This document shows positions 18,233 through 28,500 of a stretch of DNA of 64,000 nucleotides, in pieces. Position numbers and translations under genes: made by a program. This DNA is from Pedobacter terrae (lineage in GTDB: Bacteria; Bacteroidota; Bacteroidia; Sphingobacteriales; Sphingobacteriaceae): contig NZ_FNCH01000004.1 in assembly GCF_900100705.1 (NCBI RefSeq), positions 248,001-312,000 on the forward strand. The letters are read 5' to 3'. The notes below the pieces were generated by a model that saw only the letters and a list, made by a program, of their open reading frames with translations, was not told the origin of the DNA and searched no databases. Every line of letters starts with the position of its first letter. Position 1 is the first letter of the stretch.

Positions 18233-19291
18233 ATGGTCAGCAGATCAGAACAGCGTTTCATTAGAATTAATCTTATAACCATCATAGTTACACTATTGGT
18301 TATACTTGCCGGGGGTATTGTTCGCAGTACAGGATCTGGCATGGGCTGTCCGGATTGGCCAAAATGTTTCGACCGTTATATTCCGCCAACCGATGTATCG
18401 CAACTTCCGGCCAACTATAAAGAGAAGTACGTGGCCGGAAGGTTAAAGAAGAATGAAAAATTTGCTAAATACTTGGAAAGTATGGGTAAAGTAGCCCTTG
18501 CAGATAGTATCAGGCACGATAAAAGCATTACTATACCAGAGGAGTTTAATCCAGGCAAAACCTGGACCGAATACCTGAACCGATTAGCCGGAGTAGCTGC
18601 TGGAATCTTTTTATTGCTTACTGCCATTTATTCTTTTAACTATCGGAAAACTGCTAAACGAATCATCGTGTTAAGCATAATCAATATTTTCGTGGTAGGT
18701 TATCAAGCGTGGCTGGGATCTATAGTGGTGTCAACCAATCTGGCACAATGGGTGGTAACCGTACATATGCTTCTGGCACTGGTTATTTTGGCTATATCTA
18801 TCTATACATACAATTACGCAAAACAGCTTAACAAAGCGCCTTCGGTAATTATGTATAAAATATTGTGGCTAAAAGGATTTTTGTTTTTTACACTAGTGGT
18901 AAGTATAGCGCAGATTATTTTGGGTACCGAAGTAAGGGAAGCCATTGATATAATTGCAAAATCTTTAGCTTATAGCGCAAAAGCAACATGGATTTCGAAG
19001 GTTGGTAGTATTTTTTCTTATCACCGTGATTTAGCAATTTTGGTAATTATTACGAATGGTATAGTTTATAAAATGGTTATCGACCGTTTTAGTGGTAAGG
19101 CCGCGCCATTACTAACAGCCAAGTTTATTTTAGTTACGCTTTTTATCCAGTTATTAAGTGGTATAGCTTTAGCATACATTGCTTTTCCACCAGCAGCGCA
19201 GGCATTGCATATTTTATTTTCCACGCTGTTGTTTAGTTTACAGTTTTACCTGTACTTGTTGGTTTACAGAACAAGTACATATAAACAATAA
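18233..19291 (+). CDS. ctaA: Heme A synthase (COX15/CtaA family)
   Basis: 352 residues. The enzyme oxidises the C8 methyl of heme O to a formyl group, giving heme A for the oxidase. The family signature GGIVRSTGSGMGCPDWPKCF lies at about residues 22-41, followed by an inserted loop (to about 110) and eight predicted membrane helices in two four-helix halves. Candidate heme-ligand histidines are in VTVHMLLALV and SYHRDLAIL. It is 12 bases before ctaB. No ribosome-binding motif is visible, as is common in this phylum. Confidence 0.93.
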   Translation: MVSRSEQRFIRINLITIIVTLLVILAGGIVRSTGSGMGCPDWPKCFDRYIPPTDVSQLPANYKEKYVAGRLKKNEKFAKYLESMGKVALADSIRHDKSITIPEEFNPGKTWTEYLNRLAGVAAGIFLLLTAIYSFNYRKTAKRIIVLSIINIFVVGYQAWLGSIVVSTNLAQWVVTVHMLLALVILAISIYTYNYAKQLNKAPSVIMYKILWLKGFLFFTLVVSIAQIILGTEVREAIDIIAKSLAYSAKATWISKVGSIFSYHRDLAILVIITNGIVYKMVIDRFSGKAAPLLTAKFILVTLFIQLLSGIALAYIAFPPAAQALHILFSTLLFSLQFYLYLLVYRTSTYKQ

Positions 19292-19303
19292 TATTTAAGA
19301 AAA

Positions 19304-20212
19304 TTGAAGCAATATCTTTCAGATTTTTCTAAACTTATCAAATTCAGGTTATCGTTTACGGTAGTGTTTTCGGCATCGATCTCTTTTTTGATCGGGCAGA
19401 AAATGCAGGTAGGCAGAGGCCATATCCCTAGCATAGATTGGGGAAATTGGTTAATCCTGATCGCCGGTGGATTTTTAGTTACTGCGGCTGCAAACTGCTT
19501 TAACGAGATTATTGAAAAAGATCTGGATAAATTAATGTCGAGGACTAAAGACCGCCCCATGCCAGGTGGAAGAATGACTACCGGGCAGGGGTTAATTTTG
19601 GGTGTTTTCATGGCATTTTCGGGTACCTGGTTATTAGGGCATTTAAATCTGGAAACAGGTTTACTATCGGTTTTTTCAATTTTGCTATACGCTTTTGCCT
19701 ATACACCATTAAAGAGAAAATCGCCAATTGCAGTTTTTGTAGGTGCAATTCCGGGGGCTTTACCGCCACTTATCGGTTATTTGGCTGCTTTTGGTAGTTT
19801 AAAAGCCGAGATGTTCCATGAAATTGATTATTACATTGCTGTAATTTTGTTTTTAATCCAGTTTGTATGGCAGTTCCCTCACTTCTGGGCAATTGCCTGG
19901 GTTTTGGATGATGATTACAAGAAAGCTGGTTTTAGATTATTGCCTACCAAAAAAAGAGATAAAACATCGGCACTCTTAACTTTTTTAAGTACGCTGATTT
20001 TAATTCCGGTAAGTTTATTGCCAACCATTTATGGTTTTGGCGGTTATTACATTGCAGGTTTATCTTTAATCGCCGGAGTTATTTTTAGCTGGCTGGCTTT
20101 TAAACTTTTAATGAGCAGAGAACTGGCAGATGCCAAAAAAGTAATGTTCTGTTCGTTTTTTTACATCCCGGCTGTACAGTTGGGGTTATTATTAAATTTT
20201 ATAGCAAAATAA
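19304..20212 (+). CDS. ctaB: Protoheme IX farnesyltransferase (heme O synthase)
   Basis: 302 residues with a TTG start at 19304. The next ATG would fall inside the first membrane helix, so TTG is preferred. The UbiA-type prenyltransferase motifs are present: NEIIEKDLDKLMSRTKDRPM with the Asp-rich first site, and WVLDDDYKKAGFRLLP as the second. Eight or nine hydrophobic helices are visible. It makes heme O from protoheme and farnesyl diphosphate, and CtaA then converts it to heme A. Four bases separate it from the next gene. Confidence 0.93.
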   Translation: MKQYLSDFSKLIKFRLSFTVVFSASISFLIGQKMQVGRGHIPSIDWGNWLILIAGGFLVTAAANCFNEIIEKDLDKLMSRTKDRPMPGGRMTTGQGLILGVFMAFSGTWLLGHLNLETGLLSVFSILLYAFAYTPLKRKSPIAVFVGAIPGALPPLIGYLAAFGSLKAEMFHEIDYYIAVILFLIQFVWQFPHFWAIAWVLDDDYKKAGFRLLPTKKRDKTSALLTFLSTLILIPVSLLPTIYGFGGYYIAGLSLIAGVIFSWLAFKLLMSRELADAKKVMFCSFFYIPAVQLGLLLNFIAK

Positions 20213-20215
20213 TTT

Positions 20216-20794
20216 ATGGTGCTAACAATGGAAAAGATGCAGGATACGTTTGACCCAAAACCACGAAAATTTATCGTTTGGTTATTTGTCGTATCATCAA
20301 CAATCATGTTTGGAGGTTTTACCAGTTATTATCTGGTATTTGCAGCCTCAAAAGGAAAGGGACACGGGTTAGTGTTACCGGATGCTTTTATTTACTCTAG
20401 TTTGGTTATTTTGGCCAGCAGTATCACTTTGGTGTTAGCTTCGAGGGCTTTAAAGAAACTTAATTTCAGCTTACAGCGCAACATGCTCTGGATAACCGTG
20501 ATATTGGCTGTTGCATTCGGTGTAATGCAGTTTAATGCCTGGGGAAGTATGGTGAGAACCGGAGCTACTTTGGTAGGAAACAATGCCGCAATATCATTTA
20601 TCTACGTGGTGTCTGGCATGCACCTTTTGCACATTATTGCAGGAGTTGGCCTAATTATTAGTGCTTTAGCTGGTAGCTATAAAAGCCTGCCTGTTGCCAA
20701 AGTGCAATACAGAATGGAAATCGCTTCTATTTTTTGGCATTTTATAGATATATTATGGATATATCTGTATGTTTTTTTACTTTTGAACCGTTAA
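20216..20794 (+). CDS. Cytochrome c oxidase subunit III-like protein (first of two)
   Basis: 192 residues with five hydrophobic segments and the subunit III signature near the end: GMHLLHIIAGVGLIISA, then IASIFWHFIDILWIYLYVFLLL. It is shorter than the following gene, which carries the fuller version. Tandem short and long subunit III genes next to ctaB occur in Bacteroidota. Whether both are in the same oxidase is unknown. Start at 20216; ATGs at 20228 and 20237 are also possible. Confidence 0.88.
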   Translation: MVLTMEKMQDTFDPKPRKFIVWLFVVSSTIMFGGFTSYYLVFAASKGKGHGLVLPDAFIYSSLVILASSITLVLASRALKKLNFSLQRNMLWITVILAVAFGVMQFNAWGSMVRTGATLVGNNAAISFIYVVSGMHLLHIIAGVGLIISALAGSYKSLPVAKVQYRMEIASIFWHFIDILWIYLYVFLLLNR

Positions 20795-20825
20795 ATTTGT
20801 TAACAAACTATTATACTATTTCCAA

Positions 20826-21533
20826 ATGAATGCAGTATCACAATTAGATCAAGTTAAAACCGGGCCATGGAATGGTGGTCGTTCTCCGTGGTCGGTAGAA
20901 TATGGTAAAATCATGATGTGGTTTTTCCTATTATCAGATGCTTTTACTTTTTCATCATTATTGATCTACTACGGCGCTCAGCGTTTTTCGAAATTGACAT
21001 GGCCAGATCCAGATTTGGTTTTCCAATCTATCCCAGGTATTAAAGATACAGGTGCACCATTAGTATTTGTGGGTATCATGACTTTTATCCTGATCTTAAG
21101 TTCTGTAACCATGGTTATGGCAGTTGAGGCCGGACACCGTCGTGCTAAAAAAGAAGTAATAGGATGGCTTGTAGCTACCATTATCTTTGGTTTTATGTTT
21201 TTGGGCTGCCAGGCTTTAGAATGGAGTCACTTGCACCATGAAGGTTTCTGGTGGGGAGCTATTCCATCGGCTGAAGAGTTGAAACATTTATTTGATGGAC
21301 CAGTTTCTCTAGTTGCTGCACAACAATTCGCAAACTTATTCTTTACTATTACCGGTTTCCATGGTTTCCACGTATTTAGTGGGGTGATGATTAACGTGAT
21401 TATCTTGATCATGACAATTAACGGAACCTTCGAAAAAAGAGGCCATTATTTAATGGTTGAGAAAGTTGGTTTATACTGGCACTTTGTAGATTTAGTATGG
21501 GTGTTTGTATTTACGTTCTTCTATTTGGTTTAA
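20826..21533 (+). CDS. coxC: Cytochrome c oxidase subunit III
   Basis: 235 residues. Typical features are SPWSVEYGKIMMWFFLLSDA, QALEWSHLHHEGFWW, FFTITGFHGFHVFSGVMINV and VGLYWHFVDLVWVFVFTFFYLV. Six or seven helices are expected. Subunit III stabilises the proton-pumping subunit I. It follows the shorter paralogue after 31 bases and precedes the subunit IV gene by 25 bases. Confidence 0.94.
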   Translation: MNAVSQLDQVKTGPWNGGRSPWSVEYGKIMMWFFLLSDAFTFSSLLIYYGAQRFSKLTWPDPDLVFQSIPGIKDTGAPLVFVGIMTFILILSSVTMVMAVEAGHRRAKKEVIGWLVATIIFGFMFLGCQALEWSHLHHEGFWWGAIPSAEELKHLFDGPVSLVAAQQFANLFFTITGFHGFHVFSGVMINVIILIMTINGTFEKRGHYLMVEKVGLYWHFVDLVWVFVFTFFYLV

Positions 21534-21558
21534 TTTTCAATTTATAAAAATATTTAAC

Positions 21559-21912
21559 ATGTCACAACATTCGCATTTAGAAGAAGGACACGAGCATGGC
21601 GAACATGCTGGAATGGATAAAGCAAAAATCTGGAAAGTAGCAGGTATTTTAACTTTAATTACCGCAATTGAATTTATCATAGCATTATGGGCTATCCCGG
21701 GTGGACATATTCCACAGCATGTAGGTAACTATATCTATATTGCGTTAACTTTGGTAAAAGCATTTTATATTGTGGCCTATTTCATGCACTTAAAGTTTGA
21801 AAAATTAGGCTTACAGTTAGCCCTTACAGTATCGTTTATTTTCATTATCTACTTTATTGTTTTAATGCTGATTGAAGGTGGGTTCTTAAACATCCACATG
21901 ATGAACCATTAA
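21559..21912 (+). CDS. coxD: Cytochrome c oxidase subunit IV (CyoD-like)
   Basis: The ATG at 21559 gives 117 residues: a His- and Glu-rich N-terminus (SQHSHLEEGHEHGEHAG), then three helices (about 30-50, 59-78 and 90-110), the layout of prokaryotic subunit IV. An upstream in-frame start at 21505 would run into the coxC end and is rejected. Its TAA shares one base with the ATG of the next gene. Confidence 0.88.
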   Translation: MSQHSHLEEGHEHGEHAGMDKAKIWKVAGILTLITAIEFIIALWAIPGGHIPQHVGNYIYIALTLVKAFYIVAYFMHLKFEKLGLQLALTVSFIFIIYFIVLMLIEGGFLNIHMMNH

Positions 21913-22607
21913 TGAAAAGAAACCCGATAAAAAAGGTATTAATCCTGGTAAGCATTTTAGCTATACCGGGATTTTTGTTTTTTTACTTATTGCCACACTT
22001 TGCCAAAAACAGGTATAAGAGTTTACCCATCTTCGGCGAGAAAATTGTAGCCGCCACGTTTCATAGTGTAAAGGGAAAGAAAATTCCAGATACTATTTAT
22101 CATTTGGTTCCTGATTTTAAACTCATCAATCAGCATAGCGATACCATTAGCTGGAAGTCATTTGAAAACAAAATTGTAGTCTTAAATTTATTCCAAACAG
22201 GAGCCAGGAGCCAGCAGGCAATTAAATACATCAAACAGCTATCTGACGGCTATGAGCAAAAGCCTTTGGTTAAATTTTTAAGCCTGTCTGTAGATCCGGC
22301 TGATGTAAATAAGCTTAAAGATTTTGCCGCCAACTTCGACGCAAAAGAAGGTAAATGGGATTTTTTAGCGGGTGATACTGCACAAACTTATCCATTAATC
22401 AGGCGAGGTTTATTGCTTGATGTAGTAGCGAATGATACCAGCGGAAAAAGCAATTTCATATTTAGCAATAAAATAGTGCTGATCGATAATTTACACCGTA
22501 TACGCGGTATTTATGATGCCGACGATGCAGGAGCAAACGCTAAGTTAGAAGATGAAATAAAAGTACTTATTGCCGAATATTTAAGGAACGTTAAAGACGG
22601 TAGATAG
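21912..22607 (+). CDS. SCO/SenC-family protein lacking copper ligands
   Basis: 231 residues: an N-terminal membrane anchor (about 8-27) and a thioredoxin-like domain (VPDFKLINQHSDTISWKSF, ENKIVVLNLFQTG, KFLSLSVDPA, IVLIDNLHRIRGIYDADD). SCO proteins normally bind copper through CxxxC and a distal His and deliver it to CuA. Here the CxxxC position (after VVLNLF, about residues 95-102) reads QTGARSQQ. The protein has no cysteine at all, and the usual His before the late strand is not evident. It therefore should not bind copper in the standard way and may be a scaffold or a degenerate copy. It overlaps coxD by one base, which suggests coupled translation. Confidence 0.82.
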   Translation: MKRNPIKKVLILVSILAIPGFLFFYLLPHFAKNRYKSLPIFGEKIVAATFHSVKGKKIPDTIYHLVPDFKLINQHSDTISWKSFENKIVVLNLFQTGARSQQAIKYIKQLSDGYEQKPLVKFLSLSVDPADVNKLKDFAANFDAKEGKWDFLAGDTAQTYPLIRRGLLLDVVANDTSGKSNFIFSNKIVLIDNLHRIRGIYDADDAGANAKLEDEIKVLIAEYLRNVKDGR

Positions 22608-22676
22608 CTTAGTCTGCAGTCCGAAGTCTCTAGTCGGGTTTAAAACAACATCATAATTATAAAAGATTTAATACTC

Positions 22677-23219
22677 ATGGAAAATAGTCCGATCGAGAAA
22701 AAATATAGCAAGTGGATCATAATTCTCTCCATTTTCATTCCTGTGGCTGTAGCTTTTTTATTCGTAGTAAAGCTAAAAGATTTAGGTATTGATGCACCAA
22801 CCTTACCATTTTTACCGCCTATATATGCTACCATCAACGGCATTACCGCTATATTATTGGTTGTTGCAGTTTGGGCAATAAAGAATGGAAAAATACAATT
22901 GCACCAAAATTTAATGAAAACAGCCATAGGTTGCTCTTTATTGTTTCTGGTAATGTACATCGCCTACCATATGACCACACCTTCAACTAAGTTTGGAGGG
23001 GATGGAGCGATAAAATATGTCTATTTTTTTATTTTGTTAACGCATATTTTATTGTCCATTGCCATTATTCCTTTGGTTTTGGTTACTTACGTGAGGGCTT
23101 TAGCTGAACGTTTCGATCGTCACAGAAAAATTGCACGTATCACATTCCCATTATGGCTTTATGTTGCTATAACAGGTGTAGTGGTTTATCTGATGATTTC
23201 GCCATATTATCAGTATTAA
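22677..23219 (+). CDS. DUF420 membrane protein (CtaM-like oxidase assembly factor)
   Basis: 180 residues with five membrane helices. Conserved histidines are in QLHQNLMKTAI, YIAYHMTT and LLTHILLSIA, as in DUF420. The Gram-positive member CtaM (YozB) is needed to assemble heme A oxidases, so the position after the cox genes supports the same role. The 69-base gap before it holds a GACT-type intergenic word and no terminator. A terminator follows at 23245. Confidence 0.88.
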   Translation: MENSPIEKKYSKWIIILSIFIPVAVAFLFVVKLKDLGIDAPTLPFLPPIYATINGITAILLVVAVWAIKNGKIQLHQNLMKTAIGCSLLFLVMYIAYHMTTPSTKFGGDGAIKYVYFFILLTHILLSIAIIPLVLVTYVRALAERFDRHRKIARITFPLWLYVAITGVVVYLMISPYYQY

Positions 23220-23244
23220 AAAAACCCTGTTCGGAAGATAATTT

Positions 23245-23277
23245 AAAAGCTTTACACTAAAAATGTAGGGCTTTTTT
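23245..23277 (+). terminator. Terminator of the respiratory locus
   Basis: AAAAGC and TTTACA pair with TGTAGG and GCTTTT (two wobble pairs), with a CTAAAAA loop followed by T. It separates the respiratory genes from the sigma factor locus. Confidence 0.7.
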
Positions 23278-23403
23278 AGTTTCATAAATTCCGATTTCCA
23301 CAACTATTTGTTTTAACCCATTTTTTTTGCCACTTTTATGTATATTATATCACACAGAGAAATACTTATAAAATTGTAAGTGAGCGGGCAGATTGACTAA
23401 TTT

Positions 23404-24003
23404 ATGGCGCCAGGAAGGATAGCAGATGAACGTAGACTTATAGAGAAAATCGTGGAGGGAGACGAACAGGCATTTTCTGTTTTGTTCTTCAAATACCTTC
23501 CTGTGCTACACATTTTTGCTTCCAAATTTACAAAATCTGATGATGCTGCCGAGGAAATTATTCAGGATGCATTTTTAAGAGTCTGGCTAAATCGTGATAA
23601 ACTTGCAGAAGTGGAGCATGTGAAAGCCTATCTGTATAAATATGTTTCTAATGAATGTTTAAGTTACCTGCGTAAAAAATTAAAAGAAGACCGTGTGGTT
23701 GATGTATTTACTGCCAAACAGCAAAATAGTCATAATAATACGCTGGAAACTATTAATTTAAATGAAGTAACCAGAATTATTGCCGTTGCAGTAGATAAAT
23801 TGCCTGAGCAAAGAAAAAATATATATCAATTAAGCAGGCGTGATGGTAAAACCATTCCGGAAATTGCCGAAATACTTAATGTTTCTCCCAATACAGTTAA
23901 AAATGCGCTCGTAATTGCCTTAAAATCGATCCGTGTACATCTGGATCAGCATGGAATAGTATTCTTTTTTCCAATTGTTTTTTTCTTTTTGAAAATAAAA
24001 TAA
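23404..24003 (+). CDS. ECF-type RNA polymerase sigma factor
   Basis: 199 residues of the Bacteroidota-expanded sigma-70 family. Region 2 covers about residues 20-90 (AEEIIQDAFLRVWLNRDKL) and region 4 about 130-180 (LPEQRKNIYQLSRRDGKTIPEIAEILNVSPNTVKN). A hydrophobic C-terminal tail (VFFFPIVFFFLKIK) is typical of the type paired with FecR. Together with the next gene and an STN-containing SusC it forms a cell-surface signalling set: ligand at the receptor releases the sigma factor through FecR. The 126 bases upstream show no clear TAnnTTTG. Confidence 0.92.
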   Translation: MAPGRIADERRLIEKIVEGDEQAFSVLFFKYLPVLHIFASKFTKSDDAAEEIIQDAFLRVWLNRDKLAEVEHVKAYLYKYVSNECLSYLRKKLKEDRVVDVFTAKQQNSHNNTLETINLNEVTRIIAVAVDKLPEQRKNIYQLSRRDGKTIPEIAEILNVSPNTVKNALVIALKSIRVHLDQHGIVFFFPIVFFFLKIK

Positions 24004-24064
24004 AAAAAAATAATTTTTCGATAGTCCTAATTTTCTTTTGCTGCTTCTTAATATCAGAATCTTT

Positions 24065-25225
24065 ATGGAAGACCGCATACACTATCTATTACAACAGTTT
24101 ACTGCTAAGACTTTAAGTCAGGCCGAAAGGGAAGAACTTTTAGTTTTGGTAGAAAATAGTACGTCATTGCTTTCTGATGAAATCATTAAAATGATTATCG
24201 CAGAAGAAGAACAAGCCGTTAATGTTGTCGAGGAAAAATGGAGTCCGGTTCTTCATAAAATTTTAGCGGTAGATAAACCAAGACGTTCGCCTAAGCGTAT
24301 TTTAATGAATAGCCTAAAATGGGCTGCCGCTGCTGTTGTATTTGTTGCATTTTCTTTAACGGCATACCTTTCTCTACATAAGAAGAAAGAACATGTTTTT
24401 ACTGCAGACATTGCCCCGGGAAAAAATAAAGCAATTCTTACCCTGGCTAATGGAAGAAAAATTTCACTTTCAGATGCGATGAAAGGCGATGTAGCCAAAG
24501 AAGCTGGTTTCTCTATCACTAAAACTAACGATGGTCAGTTGGTTTACAAAATTGCTGAATCTGAAAATGTAAACGATGACAGATTAAATACCATTTCTAC
24601 CCCAAATGGAGGTGAGTGGCAAATCAGGTTGCCAGATGGTTCTACAGTTTGGTTAAATGCTGCGTCTTCAATTCAATATGCATTAAATATTTGTACTGCC
24701 AGGCAGCGTGTGGTTAAATTGGATGGAGAGGCTTATTTTGAAGTAGCGAAAAATGCAACACATCCCTTTATTGTAGAAACCGCTAAACAGGCGGTTGAGG
24801 TATTGGGTACGCACTTTAACATTAATAGCTATAACGATGAAAAGGTAACTAAAACTACGTTGTTGGAAGGAAGTGTGCGTGTTACTCATAAAAATACCAA
24901 TGAGAGCGAAGTACTTAAACCAGGGGAACAATCGTTTGTAACCCTTTCGGGTATGGATGTAAAAGAAGTAGATGTTGATGAAGCAATCGCTTGGAAAAAG
25001 GGCTATTTCATGTTTAACAACGAAAAGCAGGAAAGCATTTTACGTAAACTAGCGCGCTGGTATAATGTAGAAATAGAATATGCCGATCCTGCAGCAAAAG
25101 ATGTAATGTATTATGGAACGGTGAGCCGTTTCGAAAAAATATCAAAAGTGCTTAGAAAATTTGAGCAGACTGGCGAAGTGCGCTTTGATATTAAAGACAA
25201 TAAAGTAATTGTCTATAAAGAATAA
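24065..25225 (+). CDS. FecR-type anti-sigma factor
   Basis: The ATG at 24065 gives 386 residues. An N-terminal cytoplasmic sigma-binding part (about 1-80) is followed by one membrane helix (about 83-103, WAAAAVVFVAFSLTAYLSL). The periplasmic FecR domain follows (STPNGGEWQIRLPDGSTVWLN, KLDGEAYFEVAKN, PFIVETAKQAVEVLGTHFNI), and a C-terminal STN-like DUF4974 part (ESILRKLARWYNVEIEY). It passes the signal from the SusC STN domain to the sigma factor. A start at 24038 is possible but gives no better match. Confidence 0.92.
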   Translation: MEDRIHYLLQQFTAKTLSQAEREELLVLVENSTSLLSDEIIKMIIAEEEQAVNVVEEKWSPVLHKILAVDKPRRSPKRILMNSLKWAAAAVVFVAFSLTAYLSLHKKKEHVFTADIAPGKNKAILTLANGRKISLSDAMKGDVAKEAGFSITKTNDGQLVYKIAESENVNDDRLNTISTPNGGEWQIRLPDGSTVWLNAASSIQYALNICTARQRVVKLDGEAYFEVAKNATHPFIVETAKQAVEVLGTHFNINSYNDEKVTKTTLLEGSVRVTHKNTNESEVLKPGEQSFVTLSGMDVKEVDVDEAIAWKKGYFMFNNEKQESILRKLARWYNVEIEYADPAAKDVMYYGTVSRFEKISKVLRKFEQTGEVRFDIKDNKVIVYKE

Positions 25226-25303
25226 CGGGAAAAAGATGAAGAAGTAACTAACCTTTATCTATAAAAAAGAAACAACTAATTAATCAACCATAACCTAACA
25301 ACC

Positions 25304-25330
25304 ATGAATAAACTTCGACAATACTCCTGA
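25304..25330 (+). CDS. Possible 8-residue leader peptide upstream of susC
   Basis: The frame ATG to TGA encodes MNKLRQYS. It comes just after an AT-rich stretch and is followed 20 bases later by a terminator-like hairpin. This arrangement resembles a leader peptide with an attenuator, but an 8-codon frame can arise by chance, so the call is tentative. Confidence 0.2.
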   Translation: MNKLRQYS

Positions 25331-25350
25331 CGATCCAAAGTTGAATGCAT

Positions 25351-25379
25351 AAAAAAGGAGTGCTTCTAACACCCCTTTT
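25351..25379 (+). terminator. Terminator-like hairpin between fecR and susC
   Basis: AAAAGGAGTG pairs with CACCCCTTTT (one wobble pair) around a CTTCTAA loop. The T run is short. It either ends the sigma-FecR transcript or attenuates read-through into susC. The remaining 122 bases to susC hold a small ACGCT-TTTT-AGCGT hairpin at 25448-25461 and no consensus promoter. Confidence 0.55.
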
Positions 25380-25501
25380 ATATCTGTTTAGCTATTCCGT
25401 AAACCGGAATCGATTAAAAATCAATTATTTCTTGGATAACCCGCGAAACGCTTTTTAGCGTCCAAACTTCATTGCGCTTCGCACAAAAAACAGACTATTA
25501 A

Positions 25502-28500
25502 ATGTACAAAATTTATATTGAAATTTTATGTACGCATCGACGCTACATACCTAAATTGCTACTCATGATGAAGTTAATTACGGTTGTTCTGCTGGCCTCG
25601 TTAATGCAGGTAAGTGCAGCTTCATTCGGACAATTGGTTACATGGAAAGAAAAAAATGTAACATTAGAAAAAGTTTTTAAAGAGATAAGAAGACAATCGG
25701 GCTATGATGTGCTTTTATCTACCAATAAAATTAAAACTTCAACCACTTTGAATGTTGATTTTAACAACTCAACAATTGAAGAGGTCATGAACAAAATTGT
25801 TTCGGGAGGAAATCTCAGCTATGCGATTGAGGATAAAACGATCCTGATTACATTAAAAGAAAAATCGGTATTTGATAAGGTGATGAGCTATTTTGTTGCC
25901 GTAAAGGTAACCGGAAAAGTGAGGGATAAAAACGGTGCAGCCCTACCAGGAGTAAGTGTGAGGGAAAAAGGGGTAGCTAATGCGGTATCCACCAGCGGTA
26001 ATGGAGATTTCACGATCTCAGTTAAAGAAGGTGCTACCTTGGTTTTTAGTTATGTTGGCTACAAAACACTCGAACTTGAAGTGGGAACCAAAACAACGAT
26101 CAATGTTGTTTTAGAGGAAGACGCTGCACAGCTTAAAGAAGTAAGCGTAGTTTCGACTGGTTATCAGGAACTGAATAAGAAACTCTTTACCGGATCAGCA
26201 ACAAAATTAAAGGCTGCTGATGTACAGAGAAATGGTGTTCAGGATATCAGCCGTATGCTTGAGGGACAGGTAGCCGGTGTTTCGGTACAGAACGTATCAG
26301 GTACATTCGGTGCTGCACCAAAAATCCGTATCCGGGGGGCATCTTCGTTAAATGGAGATAATAAACCACTGTGGGTGGTTGATGGTATTATGTTGGAAGA
26401 CCTGGTAAATGTTTCCAACGAGCAATTATCTAGTGGTGATGCTTCTACATTAATTGGGTCATCTGTAGCAGGATTAAACTCAGATGATATAGAAAGCTTT
26501 GAGATTTTAAGAGATGCGGCGGCTACAGCAATGTATGGCGCAAGAGCAATGAATGGCGTGGTTGTAGTAACTACCAAAAAAGGTAAAAATACTGAGGGTA
26601 AGCCAGTTGTGTCTTATTCTGGTAACTTTACAACATATTTAAAACCAAATTATAACCAGTTTGATATTATGAACTCTGCAGATCAAATGCAGGTTTATCT
26701 GGATATGGAAAATAAAGGTTGGTTGAGACATTCTGATGTATCTAAATCATCAAGCGGCGGTGTATACCGTAAAATGTATGATTCGATGTATGATTACAAT
26801 GCTGCTACAGACCAATTCGCTTTGAGAAATGATGCGCCAAGCAGGTTGCAGTTTTTAAATAGATATGCCAATGCCAATACCGATTGGTTTGATGTATTGT
26901 TCCGTAACTCTTTAATGCAGGATCATTCCGTAAGCATCATGGCAGGAACGAATAAATCTAAATTTTATGCCTCTACCAGTTTCTTAAATGATAATGGCTG
27001 GACAGTTGGAGACGGTGTAAAAAGATTTACTGGAATGTTAAGAGGGAATTTTGATATAACAGACCGTCTTCAGATCGAAATCCTATCTCAGGGATCGATC
27101 CGTGATCAACGAAGCCCAGGTACTAACAATCAGGAAAATAATGAAGTATTAGGTCAGGTTGACCGTGATTTCGATATTAATCCTTTTAATTATGCCTTAA
27201 GAACCAGTAGAACGCTAACTCCGTATGATATGAATGGGAACAGAGAGTATTTTGTTCAAAATTACGCACCATTTAATATCCTGCAAGAATTAGAAAACAA
27301 TAGTATTAAAACCACATTAATCGACCTGAAAATTCAGGGCGGTATCAAGTATAAAATTATCGACGGCCTTAAATATTCATTTACGGGTGCATATCGTTAT
27401 GTTAAATCTGATCAGGAGCATAGTATTACCGAATACTCAAACGCAGCGAACGCCTACCGTGCTTATGGTAATAGTAATGTGATAGATAATAACAGGTTCT
27501 TGTATAGAGACCCTTCGAAGCCAGGATCTTTACCAAGCATCGTATTGCCTGAAGGAGGTTTCTATAATGTTACTTCTAACGGTTTAGTAAATTATTTCAT
27601 GCGTCACGATTTAGAATATGACAAAGTATTCAATGAAGATCACTTATTCAATGTTTTAGGTGTGGTAGAAATGAGATCTAACGATAGGCAAAACCGTTTT
27701 AGTAATGGTATCGGCTATCAGTTCGATAATGGCGGGGTTCCATTTATTAATTCCGATTACTATAAGCAGGCTATTGAAGCGAATTCATACCCTTATGGAA
27801 TGGGTAAAAATTATGACCGTTTCCTTTCGTACGCTTTAAAGGCAGCATATTCATATAAGGGGAGATATAGTTTTAATGCTACTGGTAGGTATGATGGTTC
27901 TAACTTATTAGGCGAATCTCCAACTGCTCGATGGCTACCTACGTGGAATGTATCGGGTGCATGGAATATTCACGAAGAAAACTTCTTTAAAAACCAAAGT
28001 ATATTAAATAGAGCTACCATCAGAGCAACCTATGGCTTAACTGCAAGCACAGCCAATGCTAAAAACTCAAGCTTAATTTTGCGTAATCAAACAACGCGCA
28101 GAACTGACGATATTGATAAAGAATCATCAATTTATATTGAAGCTTTAGAAAACTCTCAGTTGACTTGGGAAAAAACGTATGATACCAACTTGGGTTTCGA
28201 TATGGGCTTTTTTAAAGATCGCTTATCGCTATCAATAGATTTGTACAGACGTAATGGATTTGATTTAATCGGTCAATTTCCAACCGCAGGTATTGGAGGT
28301 CAGGGATTAAAAGATGCCAATTATGCTGATATGAAATCAAAGGGTATCGAATTTACCTTAAACGCAAGGATAATTAATCAGGATAAATTTAAATGGAGTA
28401 CTAATTTAAACTTTGGCTACCACAAAGGTGAAGTGACCAGGTTAGATTATGAACCTAATATTTTTAGATTAGTTACACCTAGCGGTGGCTATAGATTGGG

